NCBI GenBank assembly: GCA_927910745.1
Contig: CAKMNX010000022.1
Coordinates: forward strand, 1-63,970
Source of the DNA: an uncultured Candidatus Saccharibacteria bacterium
Lineage (GTDB): Bacteria; Patescibacteriota; Saccharimonadia; Saccharimonadales; Saccharimonadaceae
DNA length: 63,970 bases
Direction of reading: 5' to 3'
Both the position numbers and the translations under genes were made by a program. Shown one piece after another: positions 56,869 through 63,970 of the stretch; within the stretch, counting starts at the first letter, position 1; every line of letters starts with the position of its first letter. Below the pieces are notes generated by a model, which had not been told where the DNA came from, searched no databases, and saw only the letters and a list, made by a program, of their open reading frames with translations.

Positions 56869-57695
56869 TGTTTTTTGCGGCAGTGCCACACATCTCAGTC
56901 AAGGCAGACGAGGTGTTTTCGATCGCTGGCTGGCCAATTACTAATGCCAATCTCGTCGGCCTATTGGGCCTCATTGTCTTGGCTTGGCTGATGTTTCGCA
57001 CGCGTGCAGCGGTGCTGGGCAAGAAAAAGGCGAATTTTGCAACTCGCTTGACTGTCTGGTGCTTCGAGGGGCTGTACAATACCGTTGGGCAGGTCATCCC
57101 CAGTAAGAAATGGACGCGTCGCGTCGCTCCACTCGTCATTACAATGTTTTTCTTTATCGCTGCGCAATATTGGCTGGGGCTATTGCCAGTTGTTGGGCCA
57201 GTGATGGTTGGCCATACACCACTATTCCGGGGCCAAAATGCCGATCTTAACATGACCTTTGCCCTCGCGGCCGTTACGATTGTTATGGCGCAGGTATATG
57301 CAGCACGCGAGCTTGGCTTTGTGGGTAATCTCAAGCGGTATTTTGTTAATCCATTGCGTGATCCGATCATGTCCTTTGTCGGGATTCTCGAGATTGTGGC
57401 AGAGTTCTCGCGCTTACTGAGCCTGTCCTTCCGTCTGTTTGGTAATGTGCTCGCGGGTGAGATTTTGATCGCGATGATCGCTTACCTCACCCAGGCGGCA
57501 ATGCCAGCGGTATTGCAGCCGTTCTATCTCTTTGAGCTATTCATTGGCGGCATTCAGGCCTATATCTTCTTTATGCTTTCAACCGTGTTTATTTCACTCG
57601 GGCTCACGCATCACGGCGGTGATGAGGAAAAAGATACGCATTCAAGTACTTCGACTTCTTCAGACGCGAACCTCGTGGCCGAAGGAGCAAAATAA
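56865..57695 (+). CDS. atpB: ATP synthase subunit a
   Basis: 276 aa, about six membrane helices. The essential Arg lies in LSLSFRLFGNVLAGEILI, the hallmark of subunit a. With the c-ring it forms the ion path. The C-terminal tail is Asp/Ser/Thr-rich and hydrophilic. Coupled to the upstream AtpZ-like gene by overlap. Confidence 0.96.
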   Translation: MMFFAAVPHISVKADEVFSIAGWPITNANLVGLLGLIVLAWLMFRTRAAVLGKKKANFATRLTVWCFEGLYNTVGQVIPSKKWTRRVAPLVITMFFFIAAQYWLGLLPVVGPVMVGHTPLFRGQNADLNMTFALAAVTIVMAQVYAARELGFVGNLKRYFVNPLRDPIMSFVGILEIVAEFSRLLSLSFRLFGNVLAGEILIAMIAYLTQAAMPAVLQPFYLFELFIGGIQAYIFFMLSTVFISLGLTHHGGDEEKDTHSSTSTSSDANLVAEGAK

Positions 57696-57727
57696 CATTA
57701 GTAATAACTAAATAAGGAGAAATAATT

Positions 57728-57940
57728 ATGAAAGACATCGCATTTACCCTGGCGTATGCTATTCCAGCAGCGTTTGCTGCGATCGGGTGTGGTTGGATCG
57801 GTGCCAACGCCATGAAGGCAGCTGGTCGCAACCCAGAGAAAATTAACGACCTACGCACCATGATGATCCTTGGTATCTCGTTTATCGATGCTTTGGCTAT
57901 CATTGGTTTTGTGGCCGCGATCGTCGGCAAGGTGATGTAA
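57728..57940 (+). CDS. atpE: ATP synthase subunit c
   Basis: 70 aa, two-helix hairpin. The polar loop GRNPEKIN matches the conserved RQP/RNP loop and the ion-binding acid is the Asp in SFIDALAII. An Asp instead of Glu and no Gln/Ser sodium-site residues in view favour proton coupling, though this is not certain. AAGGAG precedes the ATG. Confidence 0.96.
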   Translation: MKDIAFTLAYAIPAAFAAIGCGWIGANAMKAAGRNPEKINDLRTMMILGISFIDALAIIGFVAAIVGKVM

Positions 57941-57953
57941 GGAGTTCGCACTC

Positions 57954-58502
57954 GTGAATACCCTGCACTATTTTGCATCGACAGAGGCGGGTGGTGGCGA
58001 TTTGTTCTCGTCGCTTGGTCTTGATTGGCAGCTGTTTGTCCTGCAAATGGTGGCATTTGTGGTGCTGCTCTTGGTCTTGAAGAAGTGGGTCTATCCACCG
58101 CTGCTCGACATGCTCGATCAGCGCGATGCGAAGATTCGCGATGGCCTCAAAGCAGCTGAAAAAGCGCAAAAGGCGGCTGACGAGACCGAGGAGCGCACCG
58201 CTGCAATGCTCAAGAAAGCCCGCCACGAGTCGCAAGAAATTGTGACTGCTGCCAAGACTGAGGCAGCCAGCATGGTGAACGACGCCAAGGACGACGCCCA
58301 CACGCAGGCCGAGCGCATCTTAGAATCGGCGCGCACCCAGACGCAGACGGAGCTGGCCGAGGCCAAGCGGGCACTGCGCCGCGAGATGGTCGACATGGTC
58401 GTCGAGGCGACGCGTGCAGTAACCGCTGAGACTGTTGACGCGTCGAAGGATCGCCAGCTGATCGAGAAGCATCTGACCAAGCTTGATAAGGAGCAGCGCT
58501 GA
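57954..58502 (+). CDS. atpF: ATP synthase subunit b
   Basis: 182 aa. One N-terminal membrane helix (LFVLQMVAFVVLLLVL) followed by a long Ala/Lys/Glu coiled coil, typical of the stator stalk. The start is GTG with AAGGAG 9 nt upstream. Ends in TGATG overlap with atpH. Confidence 0.94.
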   Translation: MNTLHYFASTEAGGGDLFSSLGLDWQLFVLQMVAFVVLLLVLKKWVYPPLLDMLDQRDAKIRDGLKAAEKAQKAADETEERTAAMLKKARHESQEIVTAAKTEAASMVNDAKDDAHTQAERILESARTQTQTELAEAKRALRREMVDMVVEATRAVTAETVDASKDRQLIEKHLTKLDKEQR

Positions 58503-58912
58503 TGGCGGCCGGTTTTTCGCGCCGCCGCCTCGCTGCGTATGTCGCTGAGCAGATTGCTGCTGGCGCTGAGGTGTCTGCCTTACTGCGTCAAGTTGCCGCC
58601 TATCTTATTGACACCCGTGCAACGCGCGATGTCGATGTGGTGGCAGCAACGATTGAGGAAGCGCTGGCTGAGCGCGGCATCGTTGTGGCTGAAGTTACGA
58701 CGGCGCACGAGCTATCGGCTGCCCTGCAGAAGCAGCTCAAGACAGAGGTCACGGCGCTAGCTGAGCAGAGTGGCATTGCACCAGTCACATCGGTGCAGCT
58801 CCGCCAGGTTGTCGATCCGTCGGTGATCGGTGGCGTGAAGATCGCTCTGCCGGGCCAGCACTATGATGGCACTATCCAACACAAATTAACCGCCCTTGCG
58901 GGCACGAAATAA
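58502..58912 (+). CDS. atpH: ATP synthase subunit delta, short
   Basis: 136 aa, against about 175-180 in most bacteria. The C-terminal half is normal (LRQVVDPSVIGGVKIALPGQHYDGTI, broken by length, and the LTAL end). The N-terminal helical bundle that grips the alpha subunits is about 40 residues shorter. The start is fixed by the TGATG overlap with atpF, so the shortness is not an annotation artefact. Confidence 0.9.
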   Translation: MAAGFSRRRLAAYVAEQIAAGAEVSALLRQVAAYLIDTRATRDVDVVAATIEEALAERGIVVAEVTTAHELSAALQKQLKTEVTALAEQSGIAPVTSVQLRQVVDPSVIGGVKIALPGQHYDGTIQHKLTALAGTK

Positions 58913-58924
58913 GAGGAATTATAC

Positions 58925-60460
58925 ATGGCTGAAACAACGGTTACAGAGTTGTCCGAGAGCTTGCGGCAAGCGATCGCAGGCCTGGAAGCCTCTGAAGGAC
59001 TAGAGCAGGTCGGTATCGTGACCCGAGTGGGTGATGGTGTGGCCTGGGTACATGGCTTGCGCCACGCAGGCTATAGCGAGGTGCTCGAGATCGAGACCAA
59101 AACAGGTGTCGTTGAGGCATTTGCGCTCAACCTGATGGAAGATGAGATTGGCGCTGTACTGCTTGGTAGCGACCAAGGTGTAGCTGCTGGCGACCGCGTT
59201 AAGCTCAAGGGCGAAGTGCTGAGTGTGCCAGTTGGTAAGGAGCTGCTTGGCCGCGTGGTGAACCCGCTCGGTGAGCCGCTTGATGGTGGCCCAGCTATTA
59301 CTACTGCGCAGCGTGGCTTGGTAGAGCGTGAGGCGATCGGCGTGATGGGCCGCAAGAGCGTGCACGAGCCACTGATGACTGGTATTATGAGCATCGATGC
59401 GATGTTCCCAATTGGCCGTGGCCAGCGCGAGCTCATCATTGGCGATCGCCAGACCGGTAAGACGGCAATCGCACTCGACACGATGATCAACCAAGCCCGC
59501 CAAAAGACTGGCGTGGTGAATGTCTACGTTGCCGTTGGGCAGAAGCTGAGTAAGATTGCTCGCCTGGTTGAGCGCCTCAAAGAAGAAGGTGTGATGGATC
59601 AGACTATCGTGGTAGCAACGAGCCCAAGCGACCCAGCTTCCCTGCTCTATCTTGCGCCATATGCTGGTACCGCCATGGGTGAGTACTTCCGTGACAACGG
59701 TGGTCATGCTTTGATGATCTACGACGACCTCACCAAGCACGCTGTCGCCTACCGCCAGATGAGTCTGCTGCTGCGTCGCCCACCAGGGCGTGAGGCCTTC
59801 CCCGGTGATGTGTTCTATTTGCACAGCCGCCTGCTGGAGCGCAGTGCCAAGCTGAGTGATGAGCTTGGGGCGGGTTCACTTACTGCCCTGCCGATCATTG
59901 AGACCCAGGCGGGCGATATTTCCGCTTACATCCCCACCAACGTAATTTCCATCACCGACGGGCAGATCTTTATGGAGACAGATCTCTTCTACCAAGGTAT
60001 TCGCCCGGCCATTAGTGCTGGTCTCTCGGTGTCGCGTGTTGGTGGTGCCGCGCAGACCAAGGCGCTCAAGAGTGTTAGCGGTAACCTCAAGCTTGGGTTG
60101 AGTCAGTTCCGCGAGTTGGCAAGCTTTGCTCAGTTTGGAAGCGACCTTGATGCTGAGACCAAGGCACAGATTGGCCGTGGTCAGCGCCTGACAGAGCTCC
60201 TCAAGCAGCCACAGTACCAGCCAATGAGTGTTTGGGAGCAGGTGGTGAGCATTGTGGCGGTGAGCCAGGGTTACTTTGATGCTGTGCCAGCTACGAAGAT
60301 CAAAGCTGCGCAAGATGCTCTGCTGAGCCGTCTCTGGGCTGAAGCTAAGGAGCAAATGCGCGCCCTCAACAAGGGCGACCAGAAGTTTGGCGCTGACGAA
60401 AAGCTCAGCCACTTGATAGAATCAACCGCGGGCGAAATTGCCAAGGAATTTGCGGAGTAA
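58925..60460 (+). CDS. atpA: ATP synthase subunit alpha
   Basis: 511 aa, non-catalytic nucleotide-binding subunit of F1. P-loop GDRQTGKTAIALD, LLRRPPGREAFPGDVFYLHSR interrupted at the conserved PGREA, and the VGGAAQTKALK segment with the arginine finger region (SVSRVGG) are present. Complete, no anomalies. Confidence 0.98.
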   Translation: MAETTVTELSESLRQAIAGLEASEGLEQVGIVTRVGDGVAWVHGLRHAGYSEVLEIETKTGVVEAFALNLMEDEIGAVLLGSDQGVAAGDRVKLKGEVLSVPVGKELLGRVVNPLGEPLDGGPAITTAQRGLVEREAIGVMGRKSVHEPLMTGIMSIDAMFPIGRGQRELIIGDRQTGKTAIALDTMINQARQKTGVVNVYVAVGQKLSKIARLVERLKEEGVMDQTIVVATSPSDPASLLYLAPYAGTAMGEYFRDNGGHALMIYDDLTKHAVAYRQMSLLLRRPPGREAFPGDVFYLHSRLLERSAKLSDELGAGSLTALPIIETQAGDISAYIPTNVISITDGQIFMETDLFYQGIRPAISAGLSVSRVGGAAQTKALKSVSGNLKLGLSQFRELASFAQFGSDLDAETKAQIGRGQRLTELLKQPQYQPMSVWEQVVSIVAVSQGYFDAVPATKIKAAQDALLSRLWAEAKEQMRALNKGDQKFGADEKLSHLIESTAGEIAKEFAE

Positions 60461-60475
60461 GCAACGGAGGTCGCT

Positions 60476-61363
60476 ATGCCCAATACGCAACAGCTCAAAG
60501 CACGGATTCGCTCGGTTAAGAGCACCAAGCAGATCACCAAGGCAATGCAGATGGTGGCAGCGAGCAAGATGCGCCGTGCCCAAGATGCAAGTCGCACCAC
60601 TGCGCCGTATACCACAGCAGCACGTGGCCTCTTGCGCTACCTCTCGCGCCAGGGTGCGACCGACGATCACCCCCTGTTTGCTCAGCGTGCAGTTAAGCGT
60701 CGCTTGATCATCGTCATTGCCGCTGATAAAGGGCTGGCTGGTGCCTACAACAGCAATGTCCTCAAGCGCTATGTCCAGCTCCTGCGCGATGACGATGCAG
60801 CCGGGATTGATAACACTACCATTGCGGTGGGGCGCAAGGCGGCACAGTTCGTTGCTCGCCTTAAAGACACGCAGGTGGTTGGGGTGTATGAGGATGTGCC
60901 AGATCGCCCAACTGGGCCAGCTTTCCGAGCAATTCTCGACACCGCGCACGATATGTTTGTGAGCAAGCAGGTCGATGCGGTCGACGTTGTATTTACCCGC
61001 TTTTATAGCAGTATGACACAGCACCCTGATACGATCCACCTCTTGCCCGCTGGCCTTGATGCCGAGCAGCTCGATGCGGTGGATGACGATGAGGCAATCC
61101 CAGATGATGAAGCACTCTTCGAGCCAAGCCCGCAAGCAGTACTCGACACCATCGCTGCGCGCATGGTGAGTGCCCGGCTCTACCAAGCCCTGCTTGATGC
61201 CAGGGCGAGCGAACACAGCCAGCGCATGCTTGCCATGAAGAATGCCACCGATAACGCTACTAGCCTCGTTGATGACCTAACACTCGAGATGAACAAACAG
61301 CGCCAAGGCGCCATCACGCAAGAGCTGACCGAGATCAGCGCTGGAGTGGAGGCAATGGGATGA
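60476..61363 (+). CDS. atpG: ATP synthase subunit gamma
   Basis: 295 aa rotor shaft. N-terminal helix RIRSVKSTKQITKAMQMVAASKMRRAQ, broken at length, and C-terminal helix AMKNATDNATSLVDDLTLEMN are the conserved coiled-coil halves. GGAGG precedes the ATG. Its TGA overlaps the ATG of the next, unrelated gene by 4 nt. Confidence 0.97.
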   Translation: MPNTQQLKARIRSVKSTKQITKAMQMVAASKMRRAQDASRTTAPYTTAARGLLRYLSRQGATDDHPLFAQRAVKRRLIIVIAADKGLAGAYNSNVLKRYVQLLRDDDAAGIDNTTIAVGRKAAQFVARLKDTQVVGVYEDVPDRPTGPAFRAILDTAHDMFVSKQVDAVDVVFTRFYSSMTQHPDTIHLLPAGLDAEQLDAVDDDEAIPDDEALFEPSPQAVLDTIAARMVSARLYQALLDARASEHSQRMLAMKNATDNATSLVDDLTLEMNKQRQGAITQELTEISAGVEAMG

Positions 61364-61884
61364 GACGCTACGCGCGTGTCGTGATAGCTGCGCTTATCAT
61401 GTATGCGCTTGTGTGTGTGGTGTTGCTTCTTGTGGGCGGTATTCTGATGCTGTCTGCTAGCCATAGTGAAGGGCTGCTCCTTGGCCTTGCGCTGATGCTG
61501 CCGTTTGCTCTCGGTGGGCTGTGGTATTGGCGGTATGGCCAGCGGCACAGCGCAGGTTTTGTGAGTGTCACTACTGGCCTATTAGTCGTGATCCTTGCTG
61601 GCCTTGGCTCATATATTGCAGGCTTTCTTGCGTCCTTTGCTGTGCATGGCGTGGAGGCGCAGGCCAATGATGTTGCTCGCCTGGCCTGGCCAGCTCAGCC
61701 TATTATGGCATGTGCCGAGCTACCAGCTATTCGCATGTTATTGCCATACATTCCAATTACCATACTTGTTATCTATAGTGGTACAGTGGTATACGACTGT
61801 CTACGTCATGCTAGGTTGCGCAAAGGAGTAATCGCTGGTAATAATGGGAGAGTAACTTTAACAAAAATAAAGGAGAAGACCTGA
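61360..61884 (+). CDS. Membrane protein inserted in the ATP synthase operon
   Basis: 174 aa with about four hydrophobic helices (VVIAALIMYALVCVVLLLVG, GLLLGLALMLPFALGGLWYW, LLVVILAGLGSYIAGFLASF, LLPYIPITILVIYSGTVVYD) and a basic C-terminal tail. Not a known ATP synthase subunit. ATGA overlap with atpG and TGATG overlap with the next gene mean it is translated with the operon. Function unknown; a role in regulating or protecting the synthase is only suggested by position. Confidence 0.75.
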   Translation: MRRYARVVIAALIMYALVCVVLLLVGGILMLSASHSEGLLLGLALMLPFALGGLWYWRYGQRHSAGFVSVTTGLLVVILAGLGSYIAGFLASFAVHGVEAQANDVARLAWPAQPIMACAELPAIRMLLPYIPITILVIYSGTVVYDCLRHARLRKGVIAGNNGRVTLTKIKEKT

Positions 61885-62453
61885 TGAGTGAACTGCCATC
61901 ATATAGCCAAGAATATACTAAAGATATTCGAGCTGTTCCTGTCTTCGTTGAAGGAGAAGATGGTCGCTCGGGTCATGTTGAGATGCTTGGTGTCGATAAA
62001 GACGGCAACCCTGATCCAGATGACTTTTCTGGATATGATCCAAGCGAAGAAGATATTCTGAAGATATGGACGACTCAATATGGACATGCTCCAGAAACAC
62101 CCGAAGAGTATCTGTTGTACGCTGAGCTAGTTAAGGCAACGGAGAGGTGGCACGACCAGTTAGCAGGATTTGGTAGAAGTGCTATACACGGGTCGTGCTA
62201 CGAAGCTGGGGTTCATCTCCCTTGTGACTATAGCGATACGCCAACCTGGGAGCCAGGTGATGGCTCGAAGGCGTTAGTAAGAGCTGTTCTCTACCGTGTC
62301 ACAGGAGGAGGTATATTCTTAACAAAACCGCTTGCAGACCTGAGCGAATTGGCGAAAGTAGACCCCCAAATGACAGAATGGGATATGTATCCCGTATCGG
62401 GCGAGAGAAGATATTACGATCATCGACAAAAAGAAGGAGAAATGAATGAGTAA
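61884..62453 (+). CDS. Hypothetical soluble protein inserted in the ATP synthase operon
   Basis: 189 aa, acidic, rich in Asp/Glu/Tyr, no helix or signal peptide, no motif recognised (it contains WTTQYGHAPETPEEYLLYAEL, cut by length, and YSDTPTWEPGDG). Its base composition is more AT-rich than the atp genes around it. It starts 1 nt over the previous stop and ends 8 nt inside atpD, so expression is tightly tied to the operon. Could be an inhibitor or assembly factor; that is inference from place only. Confidence 0.7.
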   Translation: MSELPSYSQEYTKDIRAVPVFVEGEDGRSGHVEMLGVDKDGNPDPDDFSGYDPSEEDILKIWTTQYGHAPETPEEYLLYAELVKATERWHDQLAGFGRSAIHGSCYEAGVHLPCDYSDTPTWEPGDGSKALVRAVLYRVTGGGIFLTKPLADLSELAKVDPQMTEWDMYPVSGERRYYDHRQKEGEMNE

Positions 62454-63825
62454 AAACCAAGGAAAAATCATCCAGATCATGGGTGTGGTGGTGGATGTCG
62501 AGTTCGATCGCGAGGTGGAACTACCGGCAATATACGACGCCCTGCACGTCGAGCGTGATGGCCAGACGCTGACACTTGAAGTGGCGCAGCACCTTGACGA
62601 GCAAACGGTGCGGACTATCAGCCTGCAATCGACCGATGGCCTGAAGCGTGGCCAGTCAGTGATTGCAACTGGTGCGCCGATCCGCGTGCCTGTAGGCGAA
62701 GCAACGCAAGGGCGGATGTTTAATGTGGTAGGTGAACCGATCGATGGCGAGCCAGTAGCCGATGATGCGCAGCGTGCGCCCATCCATGCGGAGCCCCCTG
62801 CTCTCACCGAACAGTCCAACAAGACCGAGATCCTCGAGACCGGTATCAAGGTGATCGACCTCATTGCGCCACTCACCAAGGGTGGTAAGGCTGGACTCTT
62901 CGCTGGTGCTGGTGTGGGTAAGACCGTGCTCATCCAGGAGCTGATCAACAACATCGCGAAGTTCCACAGTGGTAACTCTGTCTTTGCTGGTGTGGGTGAG
63001 CGTACCCGTGAGGGCAACGACCTCTACCACGAGATGAAGGATGCTGGCGTGCTGGATAAGACGTCGCTTGTCTTTGGCCAGATGAACGAACCACCGGGGG
63101 CGCGTTTGCGGGTGGCACTTGCCGGCCTAGCAATGGCCGAAGCCTTCCGTGATGAAGGTAAAGATGTGCTGCTCTTCGTCGACAATATCTTTCGCTTTAC
63201 ACAGGCTGGTGCTGAGGTGTCTGCTCTGCTCGGCCGTTTGCCAAGTGCGGTAGGCTACCAGCCGAACCTGCAGCAGGAGATGGGTGCGTTGCAAGAGCGT
63301 ATTACCAGTACCAAGAAGGGCTCGATTACCTCTGTTCAGGCAGTGTATGTGCCAGCCGACGACCTGACCGACCCAGCGCCTGCTACTACCTTTGCTCACC
63401 TTGATGCTACCATCGTGATGAACCGCGCCCTGACAGAGATTGGTATTTATCCAGCAGTGGACGTACTCGACTCCAGCTCGAACTCACTCGACCCAGAGGT
63501 GGTTGGCGAGGAGCACTATCAGGTGGCTCGCGAAGTGCAGCGCGTCTTGCAGCAATATAAGGAGCTGCAGGACATCATTGCTATCCTGGGTATGGAAGAG
63601 CTGAGCGACGACCAGAAGCAGATCGTTGCCCGAGCCCGCCGCTTGCAGCGTTTCTTGGCCCAGCCATTCCACGTTGCCGAGCAATTTACCGGCAACCCCG
63701 GAAGCTACTTCAAGCTTGCTGACACCATCCGCGATGCCAAGGATATCCTGAGTGGCAAGTATGACGACAAGCCAGAGAACTGGTTCTACATGTCGCCAGT
63801 GCCACTGAGCGAGAAGCAAGACTAG
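62446..63825 (+). CDS. atpD: ATP synthase subunit beta
   Basis: 459 aa catalytic subunit. P-loop GGAKAGLFAGAGVGKTVL-type (here GAGVGKTVLIQEL), GERTREGNDLY, the DELSEED-like IIAILGMEELSDDQK and VYVPADDLTDPAPATTFAHLD (cut) are conserved. Overlaps the preceding hypothetical gene by 8 nt. A terminator follows after ~25 nt, and no atpC (epsilon) is present before it. Confidence 0.98.
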   Translation: MSKNQGKIIQIMGVVVDVEFDREVELPAIYDALHVERDGQTLTLEVAQHLDEQTVRTISLQSTDGLKRGQSVIATGAPIRVPVGEATQGRMFNVVGEPIDGEPVADDAQRAPIHAEPPALTEQSNKTEILETGIKVIDLIAPLTKGGKAGLFAGAGVGKTVLIQELINNIAKFHSGNSVFAGVGERTREGNDLYHEMKDAGVLDKTSLVFGQMNEPPGARLRVALAGLAMAEAFRDEGKDVLLFVDNIFRFTQAGAEVSALLGRLPSAVGYQPNLQQEMGALQERITSTKKGSITSVQAVYVPADDLTDPAPATTFAHLDATIVMNRALTEIGIYPAVDVLDSSSNSLDPEVVGEEHYQVAREVQRVLQQYKELQDIIAILGMEELSDDQKQIVARARRLQRFLAQPFHVAEQFTGNPGSYFKLADTIRDAKDILSGKYDDKPENWFYMSPVPLSEKQD

Positions 63826-63849
63826 CGCTCCCTGCACATTCTTACACGG

Positions 63850-63895
63850 CAGCAGCCAACCGAGATATTCTCTCTGGGTTGGCTGCTGTTTTCTT
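63850..63895 (+). terminator. Terminator of the ATP synthase operon
   Basis: CAGCAGCCAACC / GGTTGGCTGCTG 12-bp perfect stem, then TTTTCTTTC. Confidence 0.9.
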
Positions 63896-63920
63896 TCCCC
63901 TCCCTCCCCTCCCAGCATAT

Positions 63921-63938
63921 AGTACAATCGTTTGTACT
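63921..63938 (+). promoter_or_regulatory. Palindrome over a -10 element at the window end
   Basis: AGTACAA TCGT TTGTACT is a perfect inverted repeat containing TACAAT. It could be an operator of the next gene, which lies outside the window. Confidence 0.4.
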
Positions 63939-63970
63939 ATAGTTACCCTGTTTTTTTCTCTGTTGCAGCG

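Noticed and set aside
1..63970. CRISPR array, prophage, transposase or insertion sequence
   Set aside because: No regularly spaced direct repeats and no transposase, integrase or phage structural protein recognised in any frame.
1..63970. Recoding of TGA as glycine (as in Gracilibacteria/Absconditabacteria)
   Set aside because: Several intact genes end at TGA with tight overlaps (atpG, atpF, the AtpZ-like gene), and conserved glycines use GGN.

Overview
The window looks like a chromosomal segment of a Candidatus Saccharibacteria (TM7/Patescibacteria) genome. This rests on compact gene order, few biosynthetic genes, many short membrane and surface proteins, a sortase with an LPxTG-type substrate, a pilin-like adhesin, an F-type ATP synthase operon, and promoters placed directly on start codons. 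TGA acts as a normal stop (for example atpG and the AtpZ-like gene), so the recoded Gracilibacteria/Absconditabacteria code does not apply. Taxonomy is inferred from gene content, not from a marker phylogeny.

Layout. 1-2.9 kb: cell-wall and division genes (ftsW 3' part, murG, FtsQ-like). 2.9-4.8 kb: no convincing gene. 4.8-11.3 kb, minus strand: a hypothetical gene, a sigma region-4/winged-helix regulator, topA, a CDP-alcohol phosphotransferase and dprA. About 11.3-11.6 kb: a highly structured RNA with its own promoter and terminator. 12.3-21 kb: trypsin-like protease, TerC/DUF475 protein, pth, CobW-type GTPase, a cluster of perfect hairpins, der, an HExxH protein and an RsuA/RluB pseudouridine synthase. 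21-34 kb: two two-component systems, several membrane-anchored proteins, tRNA-Glu, a second HExxH paralogue and a DUF3048 protein. 33-43 kb: gltX, anchored surface proteins, a sortase, tRNA-Leu and an LPHTG-anchored surface protein. 44-53 kb: xth, an alpha/beta hydrolase, two GT4 glycosyltransferases, smpB and an ABC-F ATPase. 53-55 kb: a pilin-like protein carrying an RCC1 propeller with an embedded ricin-type lectin. 56.6-63.8 kb: the ATP synthase operon, with two unrelated genes between atpG and atpD and a terminator directly after atpD.

Two properties run through the window. First, at least 17 genes have a -10 hexamer (TATAAT, TATACT or TACAAT) only 6-13 nt before the start codon, so their mRNAs should be leaderless or nearly so; genes inside operons or with long leaders carry Shine-Dalgarno sequences instead. 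Second, about eleven genes, including essential ones (topA, der), are broken by single small indels at homopolymers or short repeats. This points mainly to uncorrected read errors, although a G9 tract could be a true phase-variable site.

Functionally, the surface proteins (sortase plus substrate, pilin-like adhesin, protease, PEGA and propeller proteins), the sensors and the glycosyltransferases fit an epibiont that builds an elaborate envelope to interact with a host, while metabolism is represented mainly by ATP synthase. The best candidates for something new are the lectin-in-propeller pilin, the three near-identical promoters driving short units, the hairpin cluster, the paired HExxH proteins and the two orphan genes in the ATP synthase operon.
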